Origin: Gerris lacustris
Lineage: Eukaryota > Arthropoda > Insecta > Hemiptera > Gerridae
Reading direction: 5' to 3'
Assembly: GCA_951217055.1 (NCBI GenBank)
Contig: OX578280.1
Span: 40,251,628 to 40,315,627 of the forward strand
DNA: 64,000 nucleotides
Of this stretch, positions 23,179 through 35,728 are shown one piece after another. The notes below the pieces were generated by a model. That model saw only the letters and a list, made by a program, of their open reading frames with translations, was not told where the DNA came from and did no database searches. How positions within the stretch are numbered: the stretch's first letter is position 1; each line of letters starts with the position of its first letter. Made by a program: the position numbers and the translations under genes.

Positions 23179-23549
23179 CCTCATTTATAATGTATTGTGT
23201 TAAAGTTGGTATTCTTTGTACGAAAGTATTTGAGGATTTTATTGTGGCAGAAATGGAAGGAAAATAGTTATTTATTAGTTATATTAAGCGGAGTTAAGTA
23301 AGGCAGGGTACTTGATGCTAAGCCTTCTCCTTCATATATCTTATTATACTTCACTCTCAGGCACTTAATAAAGTATAAGAGCTTCATATACTTAAAGATT
23401 GATTCTATTATTTCTTATCAGGTAGATAAAGAATGACGTAATCATCTTGTGTTCGTCCAGAAAGCCCTTAATCTATCATTCAATTAACTTCCCCCTCCCC
23501 TTAACTTCTATCTTTGATGAGGTCGACAATCGCAATATTTGTTCAACAA

Positions 23550-23935
23550 TCTATATACATATAAAATCCGAATACCAATGACTAACTGACTCATCACGAT
23601 ATCTCTGAAACCACTAGACCTATAACCATGTCTTTTTATATAGGTTATATTTTATTTATACATAGCCCTCTAGGAGCTTACTAAGTAAGTTTTACGATAT
23701 ACCATCAAGATCCAAGATGACGGTCATTTATAAGAACATTTTGTCAAGATATATCCGGGGAACTAATTACACTAGTATGTACCATGAAATGTGGAAGATT
23801 GCTTTCTATTATGACACAAAGAACATTAGTAAAAATGGTGTTCCAGTCGGCCATTTTGATTTAAGATGGTGGCCACATAAGTATTTAAAACCAAGTCAAC
23901 TCACTAACATAAATATCACCCTTTCTTTGAAAAGC
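23550..23935 (+). repeat. Helitron-like or other repeat 5' segment
   Basis: TCTATATACATATAAAATCC followed by ACTGACTCATCACGATATCT resembles the TC-TATATA-AAA starts often seen at invertebrate Helitron 5' ends. No helicase coding is present. The 73-codon frame at 23717-23938 is not recognised. Confidence 0.3.
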
Positions 23936-25283
23936 TGATATGGAATCAATTATTGAATTTTGGAATGATAAATTCAAAAATAATAATGTTCAATGCCGAG
24001 AACAGATTTTCTGAAATTTGATCCCTTAGGGGGGAAGTAGGGGCTTGAGGAATTAAGCCAAAATTGATATTTTAAAGTTGGGAGAGGGCTTGGGCAATTC
24101 TTTAGGAAGCAAGCATATATTTATAAATGATAATTCCAATTCCAACCCTGGCATGGAGAAAACACAGAGAAGGGTACAGAAGGTTGACCCTTCTATTGAA
24201 AATTAACTTTTAAACTGAAAGCTAATTTTTAAATCTGTTTCTCCAGTAGACGGAATCAATTTCTAATTAGGGATTATTGGAAATGTGCAAATGATTGTAT
24301 CCAAGGGGAGGGAGTATAGAACTAAGGGGGGAGGGATTTAGGATACTCTGTGGTATCTAGATATTCTCGCTTAATAAAATATCTATAATGTTTCTTAATG
24401 GTAGATAAAACAACCTTAAAAAAAACAATATAAATTGTATAAAAATCGATTCTTCAAAAAATAAAGAGTTAAATTTAATTTTTCTATTATCAGTTAAGCT
24501 CCACGTGTCTGCAAAGACCGAAAATCTTGTTTATAATTTTTTTGTAATAAATAAATATTTACATTTTTTTTTGATTTATTTGAATATTTATCAGATGTCC
24601 TACTGCTTTGGTCATTTACATTTGGTACATTTACAAGTTTTTGATTTAGAAAGTTTAAAAACGAGTAAATTCATTCTGAAAACAAGAATTTTTTGTGCTT
24701 CCAAAATTCTTCATATTACAAAGATTTAATAACTTTTCTGTTGTTAAATTGAAATGTTGAGATAAACAGTTTCGATTCAAATTTATATAATTTTTATGTC
24801 TTGTTGAAAATATTATGATTGCTCTAAGATAATTCAGTTTTCACTTCCAGGAAACCTTTTTTTTTTAAAAAAAAAAAAAAATGAAGAAAATAGAATAATA
24901 AAATTCTAAAAGCAAACATAAATTTAGCTCTGGAGTGACAAAGGAAATACAATATTTTTAACACTTTCCAAATCCTGGTCCATTCAATCTTATTGCAGAA
25001 CTCTTTAAAAAATTCATAAAAAAATCCTTGTTACCGACTATTTCCATCTAGTTTCCATGTTATTTAGTTCTAAATGTATTTGCCAAAAATAAATAATATC
25101 TACTATTTTTAATTAATTTTAACAATTCTATTTAGCATTTAATAATTATAGAAACGATTACCTGTTAATGTTAAGGACTAAAAACTACCTTTACATTTAC
25201 ATATTTTAAACAAATAACAAAAGATAAAAAATTTGCAAAAAAGCAAATATTCTCTTATAAAAAGTTAACATTTTCTAAATAAT

Positions 25284-25636
25284 TACAAGATAAAAAGAAC
25301 TTTTTATATACTACGTTTTTATATTTTCTGTCATAAATCATAAATTTGAAACTCGTCAAAGTGAAGATCGAAAATATGGGATATGTCAAAACAAATAAAA
25401 TAACTTGCGGGTTTTTTCCGAACTAACTTTCCATACAGTAAAATTTGCTGAAAACGATTTAAATTCTGCTGAAATATGGCTAAAAGTATTAAAATAATGG
25501 ATTGTCATCGTGTTCTGAGCTATTCTTAAAGTTTCAAATGTCTAGCTACTCGGGAAGTTAGTTAAAAATCGATTGCAAGATTTGTACTAGACAAACAAAC
25601 AAACAAACAAGAAAGCAAGCTAATAAAAACGTAGTA
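25284..25636 (+). mobile_element. TIR element, twin copy 1
   Basis: The inverted ends are TACTACGTTTTTA at 25309 and TAAAAACGTAGTA ending at 25636. Near the right end lie CTACTCGGGAAGTTAGTT, AAATCGATTGCAAGATTTGT and a CAAA simple repeat followed by GAAAGCAAGC. Shared sequence begins slightly outside the left end (AAAAGAACTTTTTATA). Confidence 0.85.
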
Positions 25637-25641
25637 ATAAT

Positions 25642-25906
25642 TTCAAGATTAAAAGAACTTTTTATATACTACGTTTTTAAATTTTCTGTTGAATCGGATG
25701 TTATGTTGATAATATAATAATTGTTATTGTTATATAATATATAATGTTAGTGAAAAAAAATAAAAAAAATAGTTCCGAATTTATTTACTTCACATAAATG
25801 ACAACCATCTAGATCTTTAGCTATTCGGGAAGTTAGTTAGAAATCGATTGCCAGATTTGTACAAACAAACAAACAAACAAGAAAGCAAGCTAATAAAAAC
25901 GTAGTA
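25642..25906 (+). mobile_element. TIR element, twin copy 2
   Basis: It has the same inverted ends (TACTACGTTTTTA from 25667, TAAAAACGTAGTA to 25906), the same outside leader and the same right-end blocks as copy 1. It is about 90 bp shorter internally. The two lie head-to-tail within a few bases of each other. Confidence 0.85.
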
Positions 25907-25910
25907 AAAA

Positions 25911-26471
25911 TAGCCAATTAGAGTGGCACATAGCTTCCTCGTATCCAATCACGTATACTTTATTGATTTAATGCTTTTACAACCCATTATTGTCTAATAT
26001 ATTTAATTGTTTCCCACCCTTTTTTTAAATTAAAGTATCAATTTAGCAAATGTTATAAAGCGGAGACGGTTAAAGTTAATCTGGGGCTAAACCATCCAAA
26101 TTTCATAAAAATCAGATTTGTTCTTTGGCAGATATAGGTGTAAAGAAATGAATGTTTGTGAGCATGTTGAAGACAAACAAATGGGCGCAGAAGGTTTAAA
26201 CTTATATGGGACCAACAATGTGCAAATTATGACCTACCATACAAATTTCATTAATAGCGGATGTGTAGCTTTTAAGATAAGTTGGTTCGCGAAAATTAAG
26301 CGACAGACCGACAAACCGACAAACAGACAGACACGGAACCAAAAATCTTAACTGATGTCTGACACGGATATCTGTCTTGGAATTTTTGAATACGGAGATA
26401 TAAAATATTTTCGTTCTTCAAAACGATCACATAGCTTCTGTTAGTTACCTTCAGTGAGCTCTGGAGCAAAA
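25911..26471 (+). mobile_element. Repeat family B, full-length copy
   Basis: It starts CCAATTAGAGTGGCACATAG. In the centre lie ACAAATTTCAT-like blocks, GGGCGCAGAAGGTTTAAACT and ATATGGGACCAACAATG. Then come the GACAGACCGACAAACC repeat, CACGGATATCTGTCTTGG and an ending GTTACCTTCAGTGAGCTCTG. It spans about 560 bp with no coding capacity. The ends share AGCTTCC / GGAAGC as a short inverted match. It appears to be a non-autonomous element. Confidence 0.8.
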
Positions 26472-26654
26472 ATACATTTCTTTAAATAACTGTTAAATTA
26501 ACTTTGCCTTAATTTACTTAAAGAAAAAGGTCACAATCCCTCAAGGGAAAACTATACAATTACAATTCCTTTAGAATTTTTTTTATATTTCCTCAAGGAG
26601 AAGTTACTATTTTTGGGAAGGGAGGGAGCGAATTTCTTGTTAGTATTAATCTTT

Positions 26655-27000
26655 TCTTACTTTCTTATATACGAGTATATATATATAAAGAGAAAGTATT
26701 TTAATTTTGTAGAAATTCGATTTTTATAGATTTACACGTTTTCAGGTCCCCTGGGACCAAACATAGTGGTTTTTAAAACTTGATTCAAAGGCTGTCCGTA
26801 GTCTATCGTCTTTTGTCTGTGCATACGCGTACAGCCTAAAATACTGGATCGATTTCAATAAACTTTGGTATAGATGTTAAAAAAAAACAAATAATAATAA
26901 TAAAACGTAGGTACCCCAAGGCGAAATCGAGAAATTAATTTCAGCTCTAAACTTTAGTGAGGCTACCCCCTCCCCCCAAAAAAACTCTGAAAAACCATGA
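26655..27000 (-). repeat. Repeat family A, reverse copy
   Basis: The ACTTTCTTATA / TATAAAGAGAAAGTA hairpin comes first. GATTTACACGTTTTCAGGTC, TTTTGTCTGTGCATACGCGT and TACTGGATCGATTTCAATAA follow. This is the reverse complement of the order at 13655-13910. Confidence 0.75.
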
Positions 27001-27477
27001 TAAAAAAATTTTGCCGATTCTAATTTAAAAAAAATTAAAATGTACTCGATTTAAATAGAAATCTATCGATATACGTCGTTTTCTCGGAAAAAAACTAGTT
27101 TCCAAGATTTGATAATAAGTTGATTATAAAAATACTATTTTTAAAAAACAAGCTTTTATTCGTATTCTCAGCAATCCCTTTCCTTTGATACCCATATCAT
27201 GGGCGTGCTTAAAAAATAACTAGTCCGCCATCTTGAACTGCCCACCATATTGGATTTTTTTAATTACTCCACTTAGCAAACCATGCATTGTCATCGCAAC
27301 TAAACGTGTATGCAAAATTTCAATTCAATCGGTTGAGGATAACTGCTTCAAAATTCAGTTGCAAGATTTGACTCGAACATACAAACATACATACATACAT
27401 ACATTGCAAGTTAAATAAAAGCTTGCAAAAAATAAATCTGATTTTGTTGAAAAACGAAAACAAAAAGTAAACGACCA

Positions 27478-27536
27478 CCTGTTGAAAACGATCACAATGT
27501 TCCGTTACCTTTAGTAAGAGCAAGGTAGCGAAAATG
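27478..27536 (+). repeat. Repeat family B, right-end scrap
   Basis: ACGATCACAATGTTCCGTTA and CCTTTAGTAAGAGCAAGGTAG match the family terminus. Confidence 0.6.
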
Positions 27537-27810
27537 TGTTTTTTGTTTAGACATAGAACAATAGTGATAAATCTTAGTGAAAACCACTATTTATTTAGGG
27601 ATTCTAGGTTACCATGTAAAAATTACCTGTGATAACCTAAAAGGAAGTGATAATTTATTTAAGAAATACCAATACAGGACCGAATAATTGCATTGAGTTT
27701 AAGTAAATTATATTTTAAATGGTATATTTTCATGAAAATATTATTTGCTAATAAAACGTTTCTTTCTTACAATATACGTAACTTATAAAAAAATACCTTA
27801 TTTTTTTTTA

Positions 27811-28022
27811 CAAAGAATAGCTGTAAATTTTATGGATGATTTATTTAAAAAATAAAGGAGACACGAAAAACACTTGGCGTAAAGACGAATTGGTACAAAA
27901 CGAAACCAAATACAACTCCCCACAACCCTCTTGTTTTATTTGAGGGGGAGTTTGGGTTATTACACATAATACAAGTGCAAAGTTTCAAATTTTTTTGTTA
28001 AGTACTTTAGGAGATAAATACA
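27811..28022 (+). repeat. Long dispersed repeat, copy 1
   Basis: GAATTGGTACAAAACGAAAC-CAAATA is identical to 59144-59169. Flanking blocks (ACAAAGAATA, AGGAGACACGA, TTTCAAA, GTACTTT) keep the same order over about 200 bp in both places. Confidence 0.75.
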
Positions 28023-28024
28023 TT

Positions 28025-28930
28025 AACGTTAGATAGACAAACTCCGGATATAATTAGGGTCTTCCGTTTTGTCTACGGGCCCTAAACTAATCCGTTAATC
28101 CCTAATCACGATAAACATACTAGTGATGCGGTGCATATAGAACTCGCGTAGGGCAATTTGAATATGATATTTTCAATATAACTACTAGAAAAAATGTACA
28201 TTTTCTAAATCTACCTAAAAAAAACGAGCTTATAAATTACTCTTAATCTGAAAACTTTTTTTTACCCCCTCATTTCTGCCATATTTATTATCAAAAAACC
28301 GAAACGTTCGTTTGCGTCGTCCACCAAGTTGAAAATATAAAATGTTGAAATTAATGTGAAATTTCCAAAATAAATACAGTAGTCACAAATGCTGAGATGC
28401 ATCAGTGTAGCGATTTTTGTTTATGTCGGTCAACGCCAGTTAACGTTAGTCAAACATACAAACTTTGAAAATTCCAATTCTCTCAAATGAAAAACGCTCG
28501 TTTAATTGAACCCCTTAAAGGAGGTGCGGGTCAATAGTCATTCATACCTTCTCTCTCTATTTAGAATTCCGGCACTGATTCCAGTGGTATTATTTCGACA
28601 TTATATAATTTTAGTAGTTGGTCAACATCACGTATATATAAAAGCTCTGAGAAAATTATGTTGGAATTTATAGACTCTCATGACGTTTGGAGGAGAAAGA
28701 AATATTAGCTGTCTTCTCCAGTGTTTAATAACATTAAGTCCTTTATGTAATAAACCACATTACGATTTGAACATGCGATCCCAACATGGCTCCACTGTCT
28801 ACTCACTCTCAAAATTAAACACATTACAAATATCTTAGAAACATGATTTAAAAAGTTCCATAAAATAGGTGTGATTAATTAGCGGTAAAACTGTAACATA
28901 TTTTGATTTCTGTAAAAATTTTATCAGAAA
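28025..28930. other. No gene seen
   Basis: AT-rich DNA. A block near 28050-28090 (GTCTTCCGTTTTGTCTACGG) partly recurs near 30555-30590, so another dispersed repeat is likely. No open frame here looks protein-like. Confidence 0.5.
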
Positions 28931-29088
28931 AATGCATTTTGGTCGCGTAACAAAAGTAACAAAAGTATTGTAATCCTGTACAGACATTTTTTTTATGCTT
29001 CCCAATTGTAAAATTCCTTGACTTACATCCGTTGCAGACATCTCCGAACACGTTTGCTCGGTCTGCCGTTACACAATTTTACAAATGG

Positions 29089-29216
29089 TCCAGGGGATAG
29101 CGTGCAAAAATGTGTCTGACTAAAATCCATCAAGAATTTTGAGAATATGTTAATCTTTTAGCGCCTCTAAAGAATATGTGGTTGTCTAAGTTCGTTTGCG
29201 GGACACGGCTTGGCTT
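29089..29216. repeat. Repeat family H, copy 2
   Basis: AATGTGTCTGACTAAAATCC, GTTAATCTTTTAGCGCC, AATATGTGGTTGTCTAAG and GCGGGACACGGCTTGG match 22421-22540 in the same order and orientation. Confidence 0.8.
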
Positions 29217-29643
29217 ACATTCCGGTTCGTTTGGTGGAGTATATGATTTTAGAATATGATCTTAGAAACTACTTGTCCGATTTCGATAAAATTTAAATAC
29301 TAGATTATAACTAGTGATACGTTGCATTGCGTATTTAGGATGTAAGGGGGAATAATAATCATTACCTACTCAAAAACTCGGTGATTTGAACCTCGACGCA
29401 TCAATTATAATAATTTGATGAATTTTTCTTCTCTTATATAATGCGTGTTCATTAAATTGAAGACATTTTCAAATCAGAGAGTAACTCAGATTGGATCCTA
29501 TGGGAAAAATAACAGCTTCAAACAGAGCGGGGCTCTGATGGCAAGCCAACCCATATCTAAATATCCCTCTAGTGGGCATTTCCACGTGGATAGTCCTGCC
29601 CCTAGAAACCCAGGGGACCCACTATGTAAAACTACAACAAGCA

Positions 29644-29657
29644 GGGGGGGGGGGGGG
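29644..29657. repeat. poly-G tract
   Basis: Fourteen consecutive G. Confidence 0.95.
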
Positions 29658-29909
29658 AGATACTTAAATATAAAATTCACTACTATCCTCCTTCCTAACT
29701 AGATACTAGTTAAATATATCTTTAATTTAAATAAAAAGAAAATACTTCAACAGCCCTCTTACTACAATTTTCCCTATACATAATCACTTGTTCCAGTCTT
29801 TTCCATTTAATTACTTAAGATAGGTTTCCATCAATAAATTTAATTTTTATTGAAGATTTTATCAACATTCGATAGTAAAAGTAATCCTATACCTAGTAAG
29901 GAATCGAAA

Positions 29910-29924
29910 CCCCCCCCCCCCCCC
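29910..29924. repeat. poly-C tract
   Basis: Fifteen consecutive C, then GACCCCCC. Confidence 0.95.
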
Positions 29925-30407
29925 GACCCCCCATAACGATTATATTTTTTAAATTAGAAAAAAAATCTTAAATATAGATATGATATAACCATTATATTTA
30001 ACTTGATCATTATATTTTTTTAATTAGAAAAAAAATCTAGTTATAAGATAATATGATATAAGTAGATGTAATAACGACAACGGGGTGTTTTATCAATTTA
30101 ATTTTGTCATTTATTTAATTTTATAATTTATTTTTTATAATTATGTTGTAAAAAATAAATTCGTGATTGCTATGCGAATTAAAACATAATTAACTGGCAA
30201 CGGAGTGCTTTATTAATTTAATTTTATGTTATAAAATAAATACATGATTATTATTCCAATTAAAATATACACACAACTTTTGCTACTAATACTCCAATTC
30301 TCTTAAAACTTTAAATTCTTAATTACACATTTTACCGAGCAATTACATATAAATACTATACCCATAACAAACATTTAAAACTGCATTTTTAGTTATATAT
30401 ATATACA

Positions 30408-30411
<4 letters not shown>

Positions 30412-30479
<68 letters not shown>
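30412..30479. repeat. (TA)n microsatellite
   Basis: About 34 TA units, preceded by a shorter interrupted TA run. Confidence 0.98.
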
Positions 30480-30484
<5 letters not shown>

Positions 30485-30762
30485 TTAAATGCTTGTGTTG
30501 GGTACTTTCGAAGATCAGGTGCGTATATACACATACAAACACAGGAAATTACAAGGGACCTTGGTTTTGCCTACGGGCTCAAAAAAAGTATTAGTTCACG
30601 TGGGAAGATAATTCCTTTAAATCAATTAACATTAATTAAATTGTCAGTGATTGTTCCATAAATATTTTTTTATGAATGGAATAATTCTAGCAAATATTTT
30701 CGGACCATTCGACAATGACTATTTACAGTTAAATTAAGAATAATTTAGAGAAATAAATCGAT

Positions 30763-31333
30763 GTTGCTTCCGAGCTTACCGAAGGTAACGCAAGCTATGT
30801 AATCGTTTTGAAGAACAAAAATATGTTATGTCTCCAATTTAAAAAATTCACAAGACAGAAATCCGTTTCAGACATCAGGGAACATTTCTGGTCCCGTGTC
30901 TGTCTGTTTGTCGGTCTGTCGCTCAATTTTTGTGAACCAACATATCATAAAACTATACACATCGATTTTGATGAAATTTGTCTGGTGGGTCATAATTTGC
31001 TCATTGTTAATTCCATATAAGTTTCAACCTACTGCGTTCATTTGTTTCTTTTCCACAGGCGCATAAACATACATTTATTTACACCTGTAGCTTCAAAAGT
31101 ACTTATCTGATTTGTATGACATTTTTATAGTTTATCGAACCGTCTGAGCTCTTTAACTTTTGCTAAATTGATACTTTAATAAATATAAAATAATCAAAAC
31201 AATTTTGACAGATTAAAAGAAACGGGGGAGACAATTAAACAAATTAGACAATAATGGCTCGTAAAAGCATAAATAAATAAAGTACGTGATAGGATGCGAG
31301 GAAGCTATGTGTTACACCAATTGGAGGTCTATT
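30763..31333 (-). mobile_element. Repeat family B, full-length reverse copy
   Basis: It begins TGCTTCCGAGCTTACCGAAG and continues AGAAATCCGTTTCAGACATC, then GTGTCTGTCTGTTTGTCGG. It finishes with GATGCGAGGAAGCTATGTGT and CACCAATTGG. This is the exact reverse order of 25911-26471. Confidence 0.8.
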
Positions 31334-31339
31334 ATTAAA

Positions 31340-33000
31340 AATTATTTTTAAATAAACGCTTAAAAACAACAAAGATGGATTATTCTTTTCTTTAAGTTTC
31401 TATAATGTATAAAAAATATAGTAAAATGTTACTATATTAGGAATATATTGATCAAGCTAATGAATAGAACTTTAACTTTCTCCTCTTAATATTTATTGAA
31501 TATTAATAAATATATTTTTATAGAAGCCTTTTTTAAAATAAAAATTAAGGTTATTGAATTTTGGACTGAAAGAGATAAAGTAATAGGTAATGGAACATTT
31601 TACATCAGCATTTAATGGAACAATACATTTTCTCCAGTTCTAGTAAATGTTGAAGTAGAATTAGTTTTTAATTTTAATTAAATTAATTGACAAATAAACT
31701 AAAAAGGAAACCAAAACTAACCTATTCGTTTAACTATAATAACGAAACAAACAAAAGTTAGATTGAAACAGAAAAAAGTTTTAAACACAGGGAGGGGGAG
31801 GATAACAACAAATTAACATTAACAGTTAAACAAAGAAAAACCTAAAACTGAATTTTCTTCTTTCTTTTTACTTAAGTGTTTGAAAATGAAGTATTTCACA
31901 AAAGGAGGATAAATTACGTTTGACTGACGTAGACAAACCATTTGCAGCGAGACATAGGTTTTAATATAAAAAAAAAATGATTAGAATTTTTGTCGAGAAG
32001 ATAAGAGACAATCTTAACTCCTCAAGATGCATTAATTTAATTGGTAGGCCTAATAGTACTTAAGTTTCAAGACCTGCAGAAGGGACTTTACTGGAAAACT
32101 TTGCGTTTCCAGAAAACTTTGTGCAGTTGTGAAACTTCAAGTCAGTTTTAATAATGGAGGTGGTTCATTATCAAGTTCACTTCGAGATAATCTCCGAGCC
32201 GAAAACTAACTCTTACCTTTCCCTCCTCCGTCTTCAATGTTTGTCCATAAGAAATTTAAAATAGCAAAACAAAAAGAAAGTACAATTGTATAGAGTAGAT
32301 TTCCTTTCTATTTAACCATGATTCCATGTTCAAATTTCAAGGTTTTCACATTTTACTTTTGACGAGTAAAGCCGACACAATATCAATTATAATTAGAAAT
32401 TATACATAGGTCTATGAATCTATTGTAATATTTTGTCTGATTTTGATGGAACAACTAAGAAAGCTGAAACTTGGCAGAATCATAGGCAGACCTTGCGGAA
32501 AGATCTTAATGGAGGCCACTTTGGACGTTAAAAGAAAGTATTTAAAATTAGAATAGCTCAGAAACTTTGTACAATGGTCGAATTTAACGTGAAGATAAAT
32601 TGATTTAATTTTGGAGACAATATATCGCGAGGATTTAAAGTAGCTGCCGTTTTTGTCTGGCTTACAAAAGATTTAAGTAGGGAAAGTTTTAATGTTATCC
32701 CATTCTCCCATTAAATAATTTAGACGTGAATTGAACCCGGGAAAACCAGCCAGTTATTTACATAAATAAATTGGTAATGTTTACTAGCCTTTAACCTATT
32801 TTAAGAGTCTCCACACTCCACAAGTAATTATCATATATTTTTGTCGTCTATTATTCCAATTCGAAAATTATTTTCGATTATATGCACTTAAGTTATATTT
32901 TTGTCCTACTTGAAGTTTAAAAAGTCTTCGAAGTAATATTCTTAAGTTATTTTTTCCCTCTTAAATGAAATAACTGTGGTAAGAAGGGAATCGACGGGTG
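31340..33000. other. AT-rich DNA without recognised features
   Basis: No coding frame longer than 60 codons and no clear repeat boundary. A GA-rich run (GGGAGGGGGAGG) lies near 31790. Confidence 0.5.
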
Positions 33001-33039
33001 GTCTAAAGTGAATCAATACTATTTATGTGATGAAGTCTA

Positions 33040-33300
33040 AGAGAGGGAAGGATTGTTTGCAGAGCTGTCGACAGATAACTAGAGAAATGACGGAGGAGGT
33101 TTTGACAGAAGCAGGGTGTTAAAGTTGGGGGTCGAAGTCGAAAGTGTTAAAGAGTTTGTTTAAGTAATCAAGTTAAGTGAACCTGAGGGTGGAAGCTCCT
33201 AGATAATACCGGCTCTGAGGGGCGGCACAGCTGATAGACGAGCCTTTACAGACCGGGGGCGGACCTTCCCTCTATCTTAAAACCTCGACAGACCTACATT
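33040..33300 (+). pseudogene. Possible decayed reverse-transcriptase fragment
   Basis: The stretch is GC-richer than its flanks. One frame gives LKLGVEVESVKEFV near 33122-33163, like the ExVxxFxYLG block near the end of non-LTR RT domains. Stops and shifts follow at once. The match is short and would need a translated search; I rate it weak. Confidence 0.25.
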
Positions 33301-33505
33301 AACTTAAAAACTAACCACGACAATTCACGTAAAAACATTTCACTCTCTGCTGCCAAATATTCGTTTTTATTGACTAAAATTAATTTGTATATTAGATTAG
33401 GCCAATTAAAAAATTATGATATAATAAATTATTTTTTGGTTCAATCTGAATGTCTTAAAATAAGATAAGTTCTTTTAAATACATATAGGTGTTAATAAAA
33501 ATAGA

Positions 33506-34098
33506 CTGCCAATTAGTGTGGCACATAGCTTCCTCGCATCCTATCTTACTTATTGTTACTTTTACCTCCTATCTTCCTACTTGTACTTTATTGTTATTTT
33601 AACATTAACATTATTGTTATATTCATTTATTGTTATATTGTTTATTGTGTAAAAACTATTAATATATTTTTAGCGATCTTTAACACGTCATAGCGGTGAC
33701 GCTGTTGGTGTCAAAAATGTTTGTCTCATTGAATAGATGAAGTTAGATTTTTTTCTCAACCTAAAATGCAACTTTTAGATTTGAAGTTCACGTTTACGCG
33801 AGCGTTGCACGTGAACGCTTAGACGGATAACGTTGCCCAACGAACTCGTCCTTGGCATTGGTAAAATGAACATGTCTACCAAATTTCATCAAAATCGGTC
33901 GACATTTACTCAAGTTATCGTCACACGTTTCATAATTCGCGGACACAGACCGACAGACAGACACGAGACCAAAAATGATCTCTGGTATCTGAAACGGATT
34001 TCTGTCTTGGAATTTTTAAAATCGGAGACATAAAAGTTTTGCGTTCTCAAAAGTGAACACAATGCTTCCGTTACCTTCGGTAAGCTCGGAAGCAAAAA
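33506..34098 (+). mobile_element. Hybrid family B / family C element
   Basis: The ends are family B: ACTGCCAATTAGTGTGGCAC at 33506 and ACCTTCGGTAAGCTCGGAAG at 34076. The centre (33660-33930) matches family C instead, with TTTTTAGCGATCTTTAACAC, TGTTTGTCTCATTGAATAGA, CTTAGACGGATAACGTTGCC and TCAAGTTATCGTCACACG. Two families are thus joined in one unit. Frames here are repeat shadows. Confidence 0.7.
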
Positions 34099-34109
34099 GA
34101 TTTAAGCAT

Positions 34110-34435
34110 GAAGAAGAGAAAGCGATACACGCTTTCTAAATGACATTAATATGGGACTGACAACGAGCTAATTATAAACTTACCATCCAAATTTCATGAA
34201 AATCTAAAGAGTAGTTCATAACATATTATTATGGTTCACAAAAAATTTGACGAACGAGAGACAGTAACGTGATCAACAATTTCCCCTGATGTCTGAAACG
34301 CTCTTCACGATGGCGCTACACTGGGGCGAGACACGAGACCGAAAATTTTCCCTGATGTCTGAAACGGATTTCGCTCTTCAGAACTCAGAACGAACACTAT
34401 GTTTTATTATCTTCGCTAAGCTCGGAGGCAAAATA
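34110..34435 (+). repeat. Family B partial copies in tandem
   Basis: Two successive pieces carry CCTGATGTCTGAAACG (near 34287 and 34350). The segment ends TTCGCTAAGCTCGGAGGCAAA, directly downstream of the hybrid copy. Confidence 0.7.
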
Positions 34436-35320
34436 AAAAAAAACTATTAAGGAAGTAAAAATCAAAATTATTAATAATTATTTTTTAAAATCAGTTAAAT
34501 GAAATTATAAAGAGAAAAGTGTGTCAAGTTAAAAATGATAAGTTTATTCTAATCAAAGAGTAAAAATATATAAATAAATGAAAAAGTTGATATAGGGAGT
34601 TTCTTATCAGGTCTGAAAGTTTTTTCAAGTCTCTTCTGATGAAAAACTTGCTGATAAGGAAGTATCAGTGAAGCGCCCTCCTTTTCAAAATCTCATCTAT
34701 TTCCACCCTTACTTCCACCAACTCGTATAGAACTTAGATACTTCTAAACATGTGATAACGTAAATTATGATAAGGTAACACACAGAGATATAAGTTTAAC
34801 CCTAGTGTACAAGATAAAACAAGCATATCTAACACTTAGGACAGTATCAAGTCCTGTACAGGATAAGGCAGGTCCTGTAAGTACCAAATATACACTAAGA
34901 TATATGAACACTGGTTACAAGCTAAGTACTTAAGTACACATATATAACGTGACTTTGCCCACAGCCTTAATACTCTACTAAAGTAGATTAAACTTTATGA
35001 AGTAGAAATTATTAACGTTTTACGGTCACCTCATACATTAAGTCCCTTTTTAACCCCTCCCCTCTCTATTATCCTTGCTTTTCTTATTATGTATTCAAAA
35101 GAAACCACCGTAATCTCAGGTTATAAATTGATACTGGAGTACGCTCTTATCTATTTCATTTTGTTATCAGCTGTGTAATTAGATGGCGCTTAGTTTCTTA
35201 TTATAATGAGATTCTAGCAAAATTTCCTTATGTCCATTATAATATTATTTACCTATAAGAAAAAGGTAAAAGAAAATTATACATAATAATTTTAAATAAT
35301 TAGGGTAAATAAATAATAAA

Positions 35321-35485
35321 GGGTACTTCTTTAGATTGTAACTCCCTCTGTTTTTTTTTTTTAGAATATAAATGATTTTGACTAAATAACTATTAAGAAA
35401 AAGAGATTTTTACTCCAATGTACTTTGGGACAAAAATATCAAATTTCTGTTTTTATAAGGGGAGTAACAGTCCAAAGAAGAATAC
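35321..35485. mobile_element. MITE-like element, family I copy 2
   Basis: The left end GTACTTCTTTAGATTGTAAC is matched in reverse by AGTAACAGTCCAAAGAAGAA at the right end. The interior aligns with 3156-3315. Confidence 0.8.
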
Positions 35486-35490
35486 TCCGT

Positions 35491-35562
35491 ACACCATCTT
35501 TAGATTGCTACTCCTCTTTGTTTTTTTTTCATAAGGGGAGTAACAATCTAAAGAAATGCCTA
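35491..35562. mobile_element. Minimal family I hairpin, copy 3
   Basis: CATCTTTAGATTGCTACTCC and GGAGTAACAATCTAAAGAAA flank only about 20 bases of T-rich loop. This is the two ends of family I with almost no interior. It sits immediately beside copy 2. Confidence 0.8.
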
Positions 35563-35650
35563 ATAAGGTAAATATCTAATAGAAAAATACTAAAAATTTA
35601 TAAAAATACTAAATATCGGTAAAAAGAAAAAAATCGATCTGACAGACTCC

Positions 35651-35724
35651 AACAAAACTTTGCCATTATACTCTGGATACTGAATTAAAATCACAAAATA
35701 TCTAATTTAATTGATTTTTTATTA
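35651..35724 (+). repeat. Direct repeat flanking family E (left)
   Basis: The roughly 74-bp sequence beginning AACAAAACTTTGCCATTATA recurs at 36388-36461 with only two or three differences. Confidence 0.9.
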
Positions 35725-35728
35725 ATAG

